64,000 nt of DNA from Emergomyces orientalis (Eukaryota; Ascomycota; Eurotiomycetes; Onygenales; Ajellomycetaceae), in NCBI GenBank assembly GCA_002110485.1, contig MOWL01000046.1, forward strand, positions 868,001 to 932,000, read 5' to 3'. Position 1 is the stretch's first letter, and each line of letters opens with the position of its first letter. The notes beneath the pieces are model-generated. The model saw only the letters and a program-made list of their open reading frames with translations, had not been told where the DNA came from and ran no database searches. The translations under genes were made by a program, and so were the position numbers. This document shows positions 11,166-22,260 of the stretch, piece by piece.

Positions 11166-11951
11166 GGTTGCGAGTATGCGTAAGATGATGGACTTGCTTT
11201 AAGTGAACTTTATGGGTACGACGATGATGTGAGCTCTTATTTTTCCCTGCAAGGGCTTCGCTGGGTGGGCAATGTTTGTATGTTTAAAAGATGGGAATGA
11301 GAAAGAAAGCAGAGAAAGTCAAAAATCCATAGAAGATTCTTGGGTATTTATATGCATGAAACTTCCCATATATACATAGATAGCAAAAGCTATCTATCTA
11401 GTTATACATATGTCTAAATATTCAGTTGCTTGTCTCTGACATTCTGCTCTGTTTGTGGAGTGGATGAGTAGTATCTAGATCCAAACAGAGATATCATACA
11501 AGAGGATACATCATATTTGATCAATGGCAAACAAAGCTGCAATGGTATAATGAATCCAACGACCGACACCAGATTGGTGTTTGGTACACATTTGGTGCAC
11601 ATCAAACCTCGCTGTCGCCAGATGATGTTGTTGTTCCATAGTACTACCTATATCTCGTTCAGGGGCTGGAGTTGATAATGCGGCTGAAATTAAGCTCCGC
11701 TGACTCATCCGCCCATACGCTAACCCAACACGGCCAGCTAAGCGAATGCACAATCGCCCATTTTGGCCACTGCGCGGAGTAGTCATCCTGCTCTGTGTGT
11801 CTCTGGTGCAGTCGACTCTCTCTTCCTCCCCATCGCCGCCTCCCCCGAGATCCTGTTCATCGACCCCTCTGACCTTGCTGCCCTCCGACTGTCCATCTCG
11901 ACAAGTTCATCTCACAGGTCATAGCATCGACAACATCTCCAAACCGTCAAG
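11166..11951. promoter_or_regulatory. Divergent spacer between the proline-rich gene and RPS27
   Basis: Nothing coding was recognised. The last 150 bp before the RPS27 ATG are strongly pyrimidine-rich (CTCTCTTCCTCCCC and CGACCCCTCTGACC), as is common in fungal ribosomal protein promoters and leaders. Confidence 0.45.
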
Positions 11952-12473
11952 ATGGTAAGCTCCCGTCTGCTCGTGTGATGTTTTTCCTGGCCATGGCGAT
12001 GACTGTAACCGATAATGATATCTGTGCCCCCTCCGCCGTCGCTTCCATCACCACTTCTAGCATTGTTTGAAAATTAAATATAAAAAAATCCGATACTAAT
12101 ATATCTTCCTTCATCAAATAGGTTCTCGCGGTCGATCTCCTCAACCCTACTCCCCAGGCGGAGGCCCGCAAGCACAAGCTGAAGGTACGCTACAAAACAC
12201 CGTCCCCTCTCGGAACCCTGGCGGAACATTACCTACCCATATACGCGGACATAGTAGAATTAAACTAACTTTGGGATACGATTCAATTAGACCCTTGTGC
12301 CTGCTCCCCGATCTTTCTTCATGGACGTCAAGTGCCCCGGCTGCTTCGCAATCACCACCGTCTTCTCACACGCCCAAACCGTCGTCATTTGTGCTGGCTG
12401 CTCCACCGTCCTCTGCCAACCTACTGGTGGAAAGGCTAGACTGACCGAGGGCTGCTCTTTCCGGAGAAAGTAG
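11952..12473 (+). CDS. RPS27: 40S ribosomal protein S27 (eS27)
   Basis: There are three exons, 11952-11954, 12122-12184 and 12291-12473, giving 82 aa, the usual eukaryotic S27 length. Exon 1 codes only for the initiator ATG, which is followed directly by donor GTAAGC. Exon 2 begins GTTCTCGCGGTCGATC. The zinc ribbon is complete: C37-P-G-C40 and C56-A-G-C59, separated by 15 residues, with the TTVFSHAQTVV core between them. The C-terminus GGKARLTEGCSFRRK is typical. The protein is a structural component of the small ribosomal subunit and binds zinc. The two introns near the start fit the pattern of fungal ribosomal protein genes. Confidence 0.97.
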
Positions 12474-13729
12474 ACGGAGCAAGCATTGTTTCTTTTTTGT
12501 TTTGAATGATGATGATTTTTGCTTTGTTTAATTAAAAACCACCCAAAAATTATCGGGAATTTTAAACTCGAATGGCGTTTTAAATTCTGTCACATATCTC
12601 TGATCATCTTTATTTTCCTCCTTTAACTTCAACCTTTGGTTCTACCTTCCTCATTTTCTTTCTAGTTAATCTCGTTTCCTCCCCTCATTCACCTACGATC
12701 TGCAGATAGAAGATGGAATTAGCAGCCCTTCTTTTTTCTTTTTCCTGACAAAATTCTTTAATGTGCGAAGGAAAGGAAAGGAAACGTTTTGGTTCGCCGC
12801 ATCCCATTTTTAAACTTTCCTTCTTTTACATTTGCGATTATACGACAAACTCATAGGGAAAAAGGAAGCGAAGTGGAACTCCGGATATCTGACCCAACCC
12901 AAATCAAACGCCAGCCCTGTTCATGATTTGCTATTACGTTGCTTATTTTACCTCGGGCATTTGCCAAAAAAGAAAGCTTCCCCCCAAGAAAAGACGGCGA
13001 CAAATTGATCCCCCGAAACCTCCGCTTTCCCCTCCTATTACCAGGCTGTTTTGGTCAAAAATTCCGAATATTGAAGTAGTGGAAAAGGAAATCAAGGCGA
13101 CAATGGGTATATTTGCTCCCTTGTATTAAACGTCAAGGCCCCGGCCAGAATTATGGGTACCTTTTTTACGAAACGTCCAGGGGGGTTCTTAGCTGGAAAG
13201 GTAAAGGCTTTGGGAGCTTCCATGAATGGTGGATGTTTGCTCGTTTAGGACGCCTGTTTATGCCCCTGTTTGATGTTAGTTTGATTGTGACGTCTATCGA
13301 CCTATCCCTCTCCTCCGATTTGCTGTTATGCTCGATATGGACATGTTGTGGTTTGGTTGGAGGAGACCCCTCCTCTCTAGGCTGTCATGGCAAGCAGGGT
13401 GTTGTTGCCTGTACACTATGTTCGAACGTAAAATTCAAGCAGACTTTATTTGCATTTTGCTAAGATTCCGTGTGATTTTAATTTTTCCGCCCGTAGTTGA
13501 AGATCGTGTGTCGGGCCCTTTTTGTCAGAAGCGCAGCGGGTAATAGGTATGCCGCTGCATATTTTCCTTCCTCTATTCCAGCCCCAAGATAGATGCAGCC
13601 ATTAGTTCTCAAGCAAAACTTCCATATTCTACGAATCTAACCAAAGCGGAGGATATCTTACAAACCATAAGCGCAGCTATAATACGAAGGATACTACCCA
13701 AAACACCTGTCCCAACCCCAAATTCCAAA
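12474..13729. other. Intergenic spacer, no gene seen
   Basis: The spacer holds 3' flanks of RPS27 (+) and of the 739-aa gene (-), which converge here. Short open frames around 12923-13543 have no domain or splice support. Confidence 0.5.
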
Positions 13730-16258
13730 TCACAACTCCTCCCTCTTGCTCCTCCGCATCTCCAGTTGCTCATCCATCTTCTTACGCTCCGCATCATAAC
13801 GCACCTTCAACTCACTATCCCCAGCCATCCGCGTAGCCACCCACCGCTGGCGCAACTCATGTACCGTCTGCCCCACATACACCTTCTCTGGGTGTTCCAT
13901 GGCCAGCGGCCACAGATCCTCCAACAACTGTATCCTACCATACATCAGCGCGAATAATTCGCTCCACACAAGCCGTGTCAGGATGCGCATGGAGCCGGTG
14001 TAGCCAGGGGATTCCTCGGGTCGCTCGATACCCTCGGCCGGGTCGTATTGAGCATGGACGGCGAGGAGGTAGTGGTCATCGATATCATCGGTGGTGGGTT
14101 TGGAGTACGATGCTAGACTGGCGGAGTCGAGGATGAGGATTGTGTTTAGGTCTATCCCGTCTTTGCGGGTAAGAGCGGCGCTGAAGTTGTTGAAGTGGCT
14201 GTATTTTTATGTATGAGGATGATATATGGTTAGCGGCCCGGTTGTCCTATAGGCAATGATCTTTTCTTGACCTGTTTTGTTTCCTTTTCTTTTCTTTTAT
14301 TTTTGATTTATTGGGTAACATACCATTTCGCACCATCGATATCATCTTCCGCAAGCCCAAGCTCCCGTCCATCAAACCATGTCACTTTCAGGAATGGCTT
14401 AATGTCCTCTACACCATCGATGCCGTCTCCCCAACACGATAGGTCATTCTCAATGGCCTCCTTGAGTGCCACCCATTCACCGTCATCCGCAGGGTTCCGA
14501 CCATAGCTAAGCCTATAGATCGCATACCCGACTTTCGTCACCGGAGGTAGCCCGGTATCTTCAATTTCGCGCACCCAAGTTGTGACATCTGAGATCCATG
14601 TGACTGGCGGACGGGGCCCTTGCTCCGACTCCCCTCGCGCTAGACCCCGTTGCCACTCCTGTATCCGGATTTGACCTTCAACGGTCTTGAGCAGCTCGTT
14701 TTCCGTTCTCGTGGCGGTGGTTTCTCCGGTACTAGGGAACATCATGGCTGTCATCTCGTCCCTTAACCTGGTCATTTGTTGAAAATAGGAAAACGAATGG
14801 GCATATGTCTGACGCCGTATCTCTAGGTCTGAGTTCTGCCATTTTTTTAAATCTTCTGCCGAAAGGGCAGCGCCGCCTGCATACCCATCCGTGGACATGT
14901 AGATTGTGTAATCGGCCTCTGCAGCAAGGCCAGCGAGCTTACGTAGTTTCTCCACTAGAATTAACTGCTCTGGGCTTATATTGTCATCTAATAAAGGCCC
15001 CTGAGCCTTGATTTCATTGAGCAGAGGCTCTCGCATGGCATTGACGTGCGAAATGACCCAGCTGTGCGCACGGTCTGTCATGACTTGGTACTTAGCACGA
15101 ATAAACTCTGCCCACAACCCCGCCAGGTTAACATTTGGTTCCTTTCCATCCCGCCGACGGATGATATTCAAAATTCCGCTGAAGCAGTACAGGTGATTAG
15201 CGATATAGTTTGACGTTTCACGCATGTCCGAGATATGTAGAGGTTCGTTAAGATATTTAAACGCGATGATAACGGCTTCTATATATTGGCAAGCGTAGTC
15301 GAATCTTTCGGCTTTATTCAGCCCCTTTTGCCGCCATTGGTGTTCCGATAGTGGGGCTATGCCCTCCCATAACCTGACCTTCATTGCATGCATCGGCTTT
15401 TCTACTAGAGGGAGGCGTCCCGGGTCTTTCACTGAGAAGATCCATAGCTTCAACATAATGTTGACAGAAAATGTGAGCTTGTTATCAGGCGGAAGAGCCC
15501 ATTCATTGTAGGGGACGAATATCAATGCTATGTCTTCGAGGGGCACAATAGGTAGTTTGGTGATTCTGCCATTGGGTAGCGTTCCACACGAAGCAAAGTC
15601 AAGGAAATGAAAGATAGTTTTCGAGGGGATTAGGGTGTCACCTATTAAACGGGTGAGCATATATGGTTTCCTCAAATGCAGGTGGGGAGTTTTGAATGTA
15701 CATGTATGTACTGTACAGGGACATTACGATGGGAAATATACAAATATGAAAAATAGCAGGAATGCCACGAGATGGTCAATCAATAGGATAGTCACGTTCA
15801 AGGCGCAGGCTTGAAGAAAAAAAAAAGGTTTTTGCACCCCCTCCCGGCATATTAACCATTGAGGGCATGTATGTTGAAATGGGAGTCCTCATACCGATAT
15901 ACAATGTCTTTAGGTAAGGCATCAATGGGTCAGATGGATCCACGACTTCGGCGTCCTCCACGTACAGCTCCTCTCCCCATGGCGCTGATGTGGGTAGGCG
16001 CTCCAACAATTGTTGCTGGACATCGGCGAGCTTGGAAGCTCCGTGTTTATTGGAAGAATGGCCAACCGGTGTAGGCTGTTCGGGCTTCCATCGTCCTCCA
16101 AGATGGGCATTTTTGCTGTGGTGGGCATGAGCACGAGAAAACATACGAATACCCGGACGCAGCTGGCATACTGAGCTAATCAGTGCAAAACGCCAGAAAA
16201 TGGTGGGTCTGTATATCTTTTTTGCCCATGTTGGGGTAAACAGCGCCATGTTTGTCAT
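13730..16258 (-). CDS. Unrecognised 739-aa protein, possibly mitochondrial
   Basis: There are three exons on the minus strand: 16258-15895, 15710-14324 and 14198-13730. The donors are GTATGA and GTATGT, and the acceptors are TACAG. Phases fit exactly, giving 740 codons with stop. The N-terminus is basic and hydrophobic (MTNMALFTPTWAKK, then IFWRFALISSV), consistent with a mitochondrial presequence or membrane anchor. The middle part looks globular and helical, with blocks such as KPMHAMKVRLWEGIAPLSEH and SHVNAMREPLLNEIKAQGP. The C-terminus is charged (DAERKKMDEQLEMRRSKREE). I recognise no catalytic motif or family. The first join (184-bp intron) has a weak branch site and is the least certain part. 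The gene diverges from FSH1 across 384 bp. Confidence 0.75.
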
Positions 16259-16642
16259 CAGCCAAACGATTTGAGGGACAAATAAATGGGTGGCATATTA
16301 ATCGTCAGTGTTATCGGGAGTGCGTTTCATTCAGAGATTTCGCTCTCCTCTTTGTATATTTAAATCTCACGCCCATGGCGCCCAGTATTTGAGCCTGTTC
16401 GGATTCGCTGGTGCAATCTCCGGTCTGAACTCCGTATTATAAAATTATGACAATTAATAGTTCCGCAATCAATCAATCAATCAATCGGATTCTAAAAGCG
16501 CGCGGCTGCTGAGTCATCCAACCCTAATCTTATCTCGATCTCTGGAGATCTTCGAATCAATACTACCACTCTAGATCCATATCATTGAAGCCCGTCGACT
16601 CTCAACCCCTGAGCATTAACATCCAGTTCTCCCTCGAAACGT
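16259..16642. promoter_or_regulatory. Short divergent promoter between the 739-aa gene and FSH1
   Basis: This 384-bp spacer must serve both genes. It contains a repeated AATC run (AATCAATCAATCAATC) near 16470-16486 and CT-rich sequence before the FSH1 ATG. No specific factor site can be named with confidence. Confidence 0.4.
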
Positions 16643-17665
16643 ATGTCCTGGCATGGCCATGCCCCCAAACTCATCCGCTCCCTAACAAACATACCAAAGG
16701 CCATCAACCGCTTCCTCTTTCCGCTCACTTACCCACGCACAGCGTCAACCGCCATCACCATGGCTCCTCAAATCTCCACTCACCCCAAACCCCCTCTAAA
16801 AATCCTCATGCTGCACGGTTATACTCAATCAGGACCCTTATTTCATGCCAAAACCCGCGCGCTGGAAAAACACCTCCAAAAATCCTTCCCCCTCCATTCT
16901 GTCTCCCTCTTATACCCCACAGGCCCCCTCCACCTTTCCCCTTCAGATATTCCAGACTTCCAACCTTCCTCCGCCACAATCACAGAGACCAATGACGACT
17001 ACCAACCTGAGGCCTACGCATGGTGGCGACGTTCCAGCACAGCCAATCCTCCCGAATACCTCGGGTTAGAGAAAAGCTTTGAAACCGTTTCGCGTGTGCT
17101 GGCCGAAGAAGGCCCATTTGATGGCGTCATTGGATTTTCACAGGGCGCAGCCTTTGCGGCGATAGTAGCTAGTTTACTCGAGCCCGAACGGAAAAGCGCA
17201 TTCGAGCACTTTGCAGATGTAGCAAATAATAATTCCTCCTCCCCTTCCAACGATGTGGGTGCTGGGGAACGTGCCATTGGCATCCTCTTCCCCACTTCTT
17301 TCAAAAACCTAACCCACCCACCCTTTAAATTCGCCATATGTTACTCCGGCTTCATTGCGCCGGGCGCGCGGTATCGCGCTTTCTACGAGCGGCCGAGGAT
17401 CCAGACGCCCGTTCTGCATGTGCTGGGTAGCTTGGATGCGATTGTGGAGGAAGAGAGGAGTAGGATGCTGATTGGCGCTTGTGAGGGGGATGCGGAGGAG
17501 GAAGGGAAGGTTATTTGGCATCCTGGTGGGCATTTTTTACCCAGCCAGAGACCGTATTTGGATGGAGCGGTTAGGTTTGTTAGGGAGTGTTTGGAGAGGG
17601 TGGATAAAGGCACGGGAGGTGGGTTGGTGGAGGAGAAGGTGGAGGATATGGAAATGCCGTTTTAG
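16643..17665 (+). CDS. FSH1-family serine hydrolase (alpha/beta hydrolase)
   Basis: A single exon gives 340 aa. The oxyanion-side motif MLHGYTQSG lies around residues 56-64. The nucleophile elbow is GFSQG with Ser166. The likely catalytic Asp is in HVLGSLDAIVEEE and the His in HPGGHFLPSQ, so the triad is complete. FSH1 proteins are small eukaryotic serine hydrolases related to human OVCA2, and some relatives act as trans-acting hydrolases in secondary metabolism. Residues 1-39 before a second Met (MAPQISTHPKPP, ATG at 16760) are basic and Ser/Thr-rich and could be a mitochondrial targeting leader. The shorter start is equally possible. Residues around 190-215 form an Asn/Ser-rich insertion. 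Confidence 0.9.
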   Translation: MSWHGHAPKLIRSLTNIPKAINRFLFPLTYPRTASTAITMAPQISTHPKPPLKILMLHGYTQSGPLFHAKTRALEKHLQKSFPLHSVSLLYPTGPLHLSPSDIPDFQPSSATITETNDDYQPEAYAWWRRSSTANPPEYLGLEKSFETVSRVLAEEGPFDGVIGFSQGAAFAAIVASLLEPERKSAFEHFADVANNNSSSPSNDVGAGERAIGILFPTSFKNLTHPPFKFAICYSGFIAPGARYRAFYERPRIQTPVLHVLGSLDAIVEEERSRMLIGACEGDAEEEGKVIWHPGGHFLPSQRPYLDGAVRFVRECLERVDKGTGGGLVEEKVEDMEMPF

Positions 17666-18098
17666 ATATGGTACTTTCTGGCATGGGGATATATGGGATA
17701 CCATACTTGTTTGTTTTGGAGGGGGGCTGGCAGCTTATGTTTGAGGACTAGATATGTGGTCATGGGGGATATAATATAGATAGACATAGAACCACGGTTA
17801 AATACCCGTTTACATTATAATTAGAGGCTCGTATACTAATCCGAGATATTGACCCAAATATGTGAAAGAGTTATGCGTACATGTCTTATGCGTACATTTC
17901 TGTTACGAACACTGTTGCTTCCTGTCTACGAAACCATGCAAGGTAAAACAAATGCCAAATTCGATCCATCAATTAGAACGCTATCTTGAGGAAGTACTGT
18001 TGTATTGTACATTCGATTCTACGCAGGCCCAAAGTAGATATATTCACCGCACATACGACGATAAGAAACTCGCGGAGACAAAGGAGGAAAGAGAACTT
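17666..18098. other. Convergent intergenic spacer (FSH1 and RPN5 3' ends)
   Basis: This is a 433-bp stretch between two stop codons. It is AT-rich and holds no gene. Confidence 0.6.
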
Positions 18099-19823
18099 CT
18101 AGCGCGCCTTCGAAGTCGCCCGCTCCGCCTTGGACGGAAGAATACGAGCCATCATCTCCTCCTTAGTGATCAAATGGTCGATGCGCTCAAGCAATCCCAG
18201 CAAACTTTTCATGTTACTGCTCCATTCATTCAACACATCATCAGCATCACGTGGCTGGGCAAAATCCACAATTCTAGCGGGTCGGTCTATCTTTGCATAG
18301 ACGGTTTTGGAAGTGACGAGGTCGGAGATGTACTTTTCCGTCTCGTCTTCGTTAAGGTCGAGCAGTTCGGTGAGACGGCCCATTTGGATGCGGGTGTAGT
18401 ACTTGGCAACGACGCGGACATTGTGCTCGATGACACGTTTGCGCAGGTCTTGCCATCGGGTATGTGCCTTGTTGTCGGTTGATGGGTTGGGTTGGGCATC
18501 GAAAACGTCGGTACTGCAGAGGTGGGGGCCAAATTGCTCTGCAACCATGGGCCATCGCATCAACTCGTTTATCGTGAAGAGCTTGAGGAGGCGGGCTTCA
18601 ACGGGGACAAGGGAGTTTCGAGAATCGATTTGGATGCGGTGAAGGAGGTCTGATTGCTCGTTGTCATATGGCGAAAGAACGACATAGTAGATGATACGTT
18701 GAAGCGTCTGTGATGAGGTTAGTCGTTACGAACATATGTATGTGCAAAATGCGCAGTAAAACACGTACCGCGTGTAGCTGCTCCGGGTTTTCTTCCACGG
18801 ATTCGGTATCAAGAACCTGTCGGTAGTGCTTGCAAACGTCCAGGTATTTATTCTCGTTGTTTGCGAGCATGATCTGTTGCTCGTAATACTTCAGCTTCAG
18901 GTCCGTCACATCCTCTCCCCTCTCTATCGGTGGGTCATCAGGCTTCCGGTTTCTTTCCCGCTCTTCCAGCTCCTTCTGCTCTTTCTCAATCTGCTCTGGA
19001 GTCTTCTTCGGTTTCCGTGCAAAGTATCTTGTGCTAATCTTGCGGCTTAATATCCCAGCCTGTGTCCAATCTCCTTTGGCTATGCAGAGAGCAACCTGTT
19101 CCAGAATGAACTCAGTCTTTTCTCTCCGTGTCATGGACCCAAATGTCTCCACTTGCAATTCGCATAGAATGTCCACGGCGCTGGTGAGATCTCCTTGCGA
19201 CTTTTTGATATCTGACAGGATACGTGTAACTCTGGCTCTCTCCACTTCGACAAATATCTATATATTAGACAAATTAGCAACAGCCCACTCGAACTAGCCT
19301 GGGCGGTGTGAACCAACCTTGCCCTCTGTGACAGTCCTCAAAGTCTCGATCAAAGCCATCTTCTCCTCCATATTCGGAGTTTGGTCAATGAATCCCATTA
19401 CAACTTGCACCATCTTCGTCGCAGCTTGTTTAAGTTGGCCATGTTTCTTCGAAAGTGCGATGACCTGCTCGTTCAGCAGTTTCCAATCGCCTGACTCTTT
19501 GGAGATGGTAACGATGGCAATGAGAAGTCTGGATGTGGAGGGTAGATCAGACGCCTAGAAACAGTTCCAGTATAAGCATATGTCCGAAGGGGGTTTCAAA
19601 AAAATTTCAGGCATTTACCTGTCTGGCTTGTTTCTCGAGAGCCAAAAGCTTGTCAATAGCGCCATGAATGTTGGTCTATATAAGTAACCATTGTTAGCAC
19701 CTGAGCTTCACCAGCGAGCCACAACTTCAGACAAACCTTAGCCAGCTCCTGCGCCTCTGGAATCAGAGCATCGGCATCTTTTGTGAAATCCTTCTCGGCC
19801 TTGAACAAGGTCCCGTCCGACAT
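18099..19823 (-). CDS. RPN5: 26S proteasome lid subunit Rpn5 (PSMD12)
   Basis: There are five exons on the minus strand: 19823-19737, 19675-19619, 19554-19318, 19257-18769 and 18707-18099, giving 492 aa. The start is MSDGTLFKAEKDFTKDAD. Exons 1-3 give the N-terminal helical repeats (KLLALEKQARQASDLPSTSR, MEEKMALIETLRTVTEGK). Exon 4 holds SDIKKSQGDLTSAVDILCEL, the alpha-solenoid core and a charged insert rich in Lys/Glu. Exon 5 holds the PCI winged-helix domain: RVVAKYYTRIQMGRLTELLD, then YISDLVTSKTVYAKIDRPA and FAQPRDADDVLNEW, which is the Rpn5 signature. The protein is a scaffold of the lid that deubiquitinates and feeds substrates. The length is slightly above yeast Rpn5 and normal for filamentous fungi. 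Confidence 0.95.
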
Positions 19824-20359
19824 GGTGGTAGAAGTTATTGATGAGCAGCAGTATCTGAGAGAGACGGGGGTAGCTTTGGGGATGGAATTCAGAGAGCAGG
19901 AGCCGTAGAAGATGGTGGTTTTGGGTATAAAATTCCCGCTATATAATTTGGAAGCAATACGACTGGTTCCGGTAAAAAGGGGTCGGCGATCAGGAGAATG
20001 AATGTCGGGGATGTGACAGAAAGACAAAGCAAAGCTGCGGGTTTGCCTGGGGGGTTTTGGGGCTTTGGTGCTTGCTCCATCCACCTGGCACGGCGACTAA
20101 GCGACTCCATGGGGCTAGCGTGGGCGGCTATATCCGCGCGATTGCACTAGGATCATATTTTGAACCGAACACCAAATCAGAAAACAAAACAAAGCCAATC
20201 CAATCCAACTGTCGAACTTCATCTACTTCAATAACAGTAAAGAGCAAACAAAAAACAAAAAAACACTTGCAGGGCCCTGCAAAATAAGAGAGGATTATCA
20301 ATTGACGCCCGCTCCAGGATTGTTAGAGTATCCAAAACCGATTTCTCTAACTAGTACTA
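19824..20359. promoter_or_regulatory. RPN5 upstream region
   Basis: This is a 536-bp spacer upstream of RPN5 (-). No gene and no proteasome-type PACE element (GGTGGCAAA) was seen. The region near 20170-20260 is A-rich. Confidence 0.4.
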
Positions 20360-21130
20360 CTACTCTTCATATAAAAAGGACCAGTTCATGCCTGTGCTTG
20401 TGATCATCACATTCCACCCCCAAGCTTTTACCCACTCTATCCAGCCAAGTTCCCAAGCATGCTTCTCGTTATTATCTTTCGCGTCTTTGGGAGTTGGTCC
20501 GAATATGATAATTTTTGACTGTTCTCCATTTATCTGCCTGCCCTGCCCACATTTCTGGCATATTGCATGAATGCGATCGAATGTGACCCCAATGTCCCGG
20601 CGACGCTCACTAACGAATTTCTGCAGTTCAGCTTCCACCAGGTCAATGTGTGACTGCTCGAGCCCCCTGTATTCGAGCAGTTGCATGTTGATATCACTCC
20701 TATTGGTAAATTACCTAGGTATGTCTTTGGTGGAACCCTTTTCGAAATCTTTCTTCCTCATTGGGATCGTGAACTACTTCAGACCAATCGCCATCCCTCC
20801 CTGGTACGAGACTTTTTCGTCCCATAAGAGCTTGTGCACATTCTCCATCGCATCTTCCTTTCCATATTCTACCATCGAAATGTTAGCTAGATCAATGGAA
20901 GGAGAGTGCGTGCCCCGTCTGCTTACCCATCACTGCAATCATATTGATTTCAAATTGTTAATAAACTTCATCTCGAAGATACCATATTTCCTTCACGCCG
21001 TCTTTGTTTTTCAACACCTAAAGAATTCCCCTGAATCCACACCAAAATTATCGAAAGTCAAATCGGGAACGATGCTCACTGGACGAAGTTTTGGTTTTCG
21101 ATGCGATTGCGGGTTTCTACACGAGAATTA
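20360..21130 (-). pseudogene. Decayed hypothetical gene
   Basis: A 108-aa minus-strand frame (20686-20360) contains QLLEYRGLEQSHIDLVEAEL and CQKCGQG, and ends in WSFLYEE. Upstream, in the right order, are further protein-like fragments that do not share one frame. These are RPVSIVPDLTFDNFGVDSG at about 21020-21095; VLKNKDGVKE just below it; YGIFEMKFINNLKS one frame over; and EYGKEDAMENVHKLLWDEK after a good intron (GTAAGC donor, GCTAAC branch) near 20925. At least two frame changes and a TAA cannot be removed by plausible introns. I read this as a gene that has lost its frame, or one with sequencing errors. I do not recognise the family. Confidence 0.4.
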
Positions 21131-22260
21131 AACAGTGCGGTGTTCAGATGGATATACAGATTTCCAAAGCCAAATCTTCACTGCTGTTTGTGAATGGAAT
21201 TACGCTCTGTTTGTCTATCAACTCAGATTCCAAATGCAGGATGTTGACTGTTAACCTCCACTGAGATTAGCCTAGCGATGAGGACACGACTCTGCAGAAG
21301 CTTGATTGCTACTTTCTTTTACACATACTGTTCCGAATGGGTTTGATAACACGCGAAACGTGAACTGATCACTATAATATCAGTAGTATTCAATGACGGA
21401 ATTATATACGAGGTCTTTCAACGCATAGTCGTTGCGTTTCATCTTTGGATTTCTTAACATTTTAGAAGTTTTAGGGCGGGCAAAGGATTCGAGGGAAGCT
21501 GAGCCAACTTCATCATTAGTCGCAAACACGATTGGATTGCCTCCACATCCCCGTCTAAGGAAACAACATAACTTCCAAAACGACAAAAAGAGAAGAAGAA
21601 AATGGAAAAGAAACGAAAGAAAAAAGAAAAAATTCTCCGCCTTTGAACTCCTTTTATCTTCGCCAGCCCGCTAGAAATGATCTAAAACGTATTGACTGAT
21701 ATCATGTGACTTTGTGTTATGTAATCATTGTCTCCTCCCTGATCACGCCATCGAAGCCAATTGGTGCTCTATTGAAAAGATAAAAAAGAAAGAGAAAAGG
21801 GAACTTGAAAGGGAGGGAGAATGTATAGATAGGATGATTCATATTTCACATTTTATTATTGTTTTCCGCCTTAATATAAGACACGGCCCTTTCCACACGT
21901 TGTCATTTTCGACATTTTCTCGATTGTTAACATTTTGGCAATCGTTGAATTTCTTATCTATCTTGCTCTTGATGGGGCTCCCTATATTCCCCTAACCAAA
22001 TCACCCGGCCAGTTGTGATATATATCTCTGAAAGGTTTTTTTTTTTTGCATATAGTAATATCCGACTACGTCGTCGATATTTACATGGGGCTTTCTTAAA
22101 TTTTTCATTCTGCTGCTTCTTTTCTTTTTGTCTCCGCATAAGTGCGCGATTGGCTCTCATTGGGCGGGGAAGTTTTACACCCTTCCATAGACTGCATTAT
22201 TATGTTCCTTTGGTTCATCGGCGGCTGGAAAACTATAAACAAACATTTTCAGATCAAAAT
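21131..22260. other. Intergenic spacer upstream of the siroheme gene
   Basis: No gene was recognised. An A-rich block lies near 21575-21640 and a T run at 22036-22048. The sequence before the ATG at 22261 is AT-rich. Chance frames such as the one opening at 22015 run into the real gene. Confidence 0.5.
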
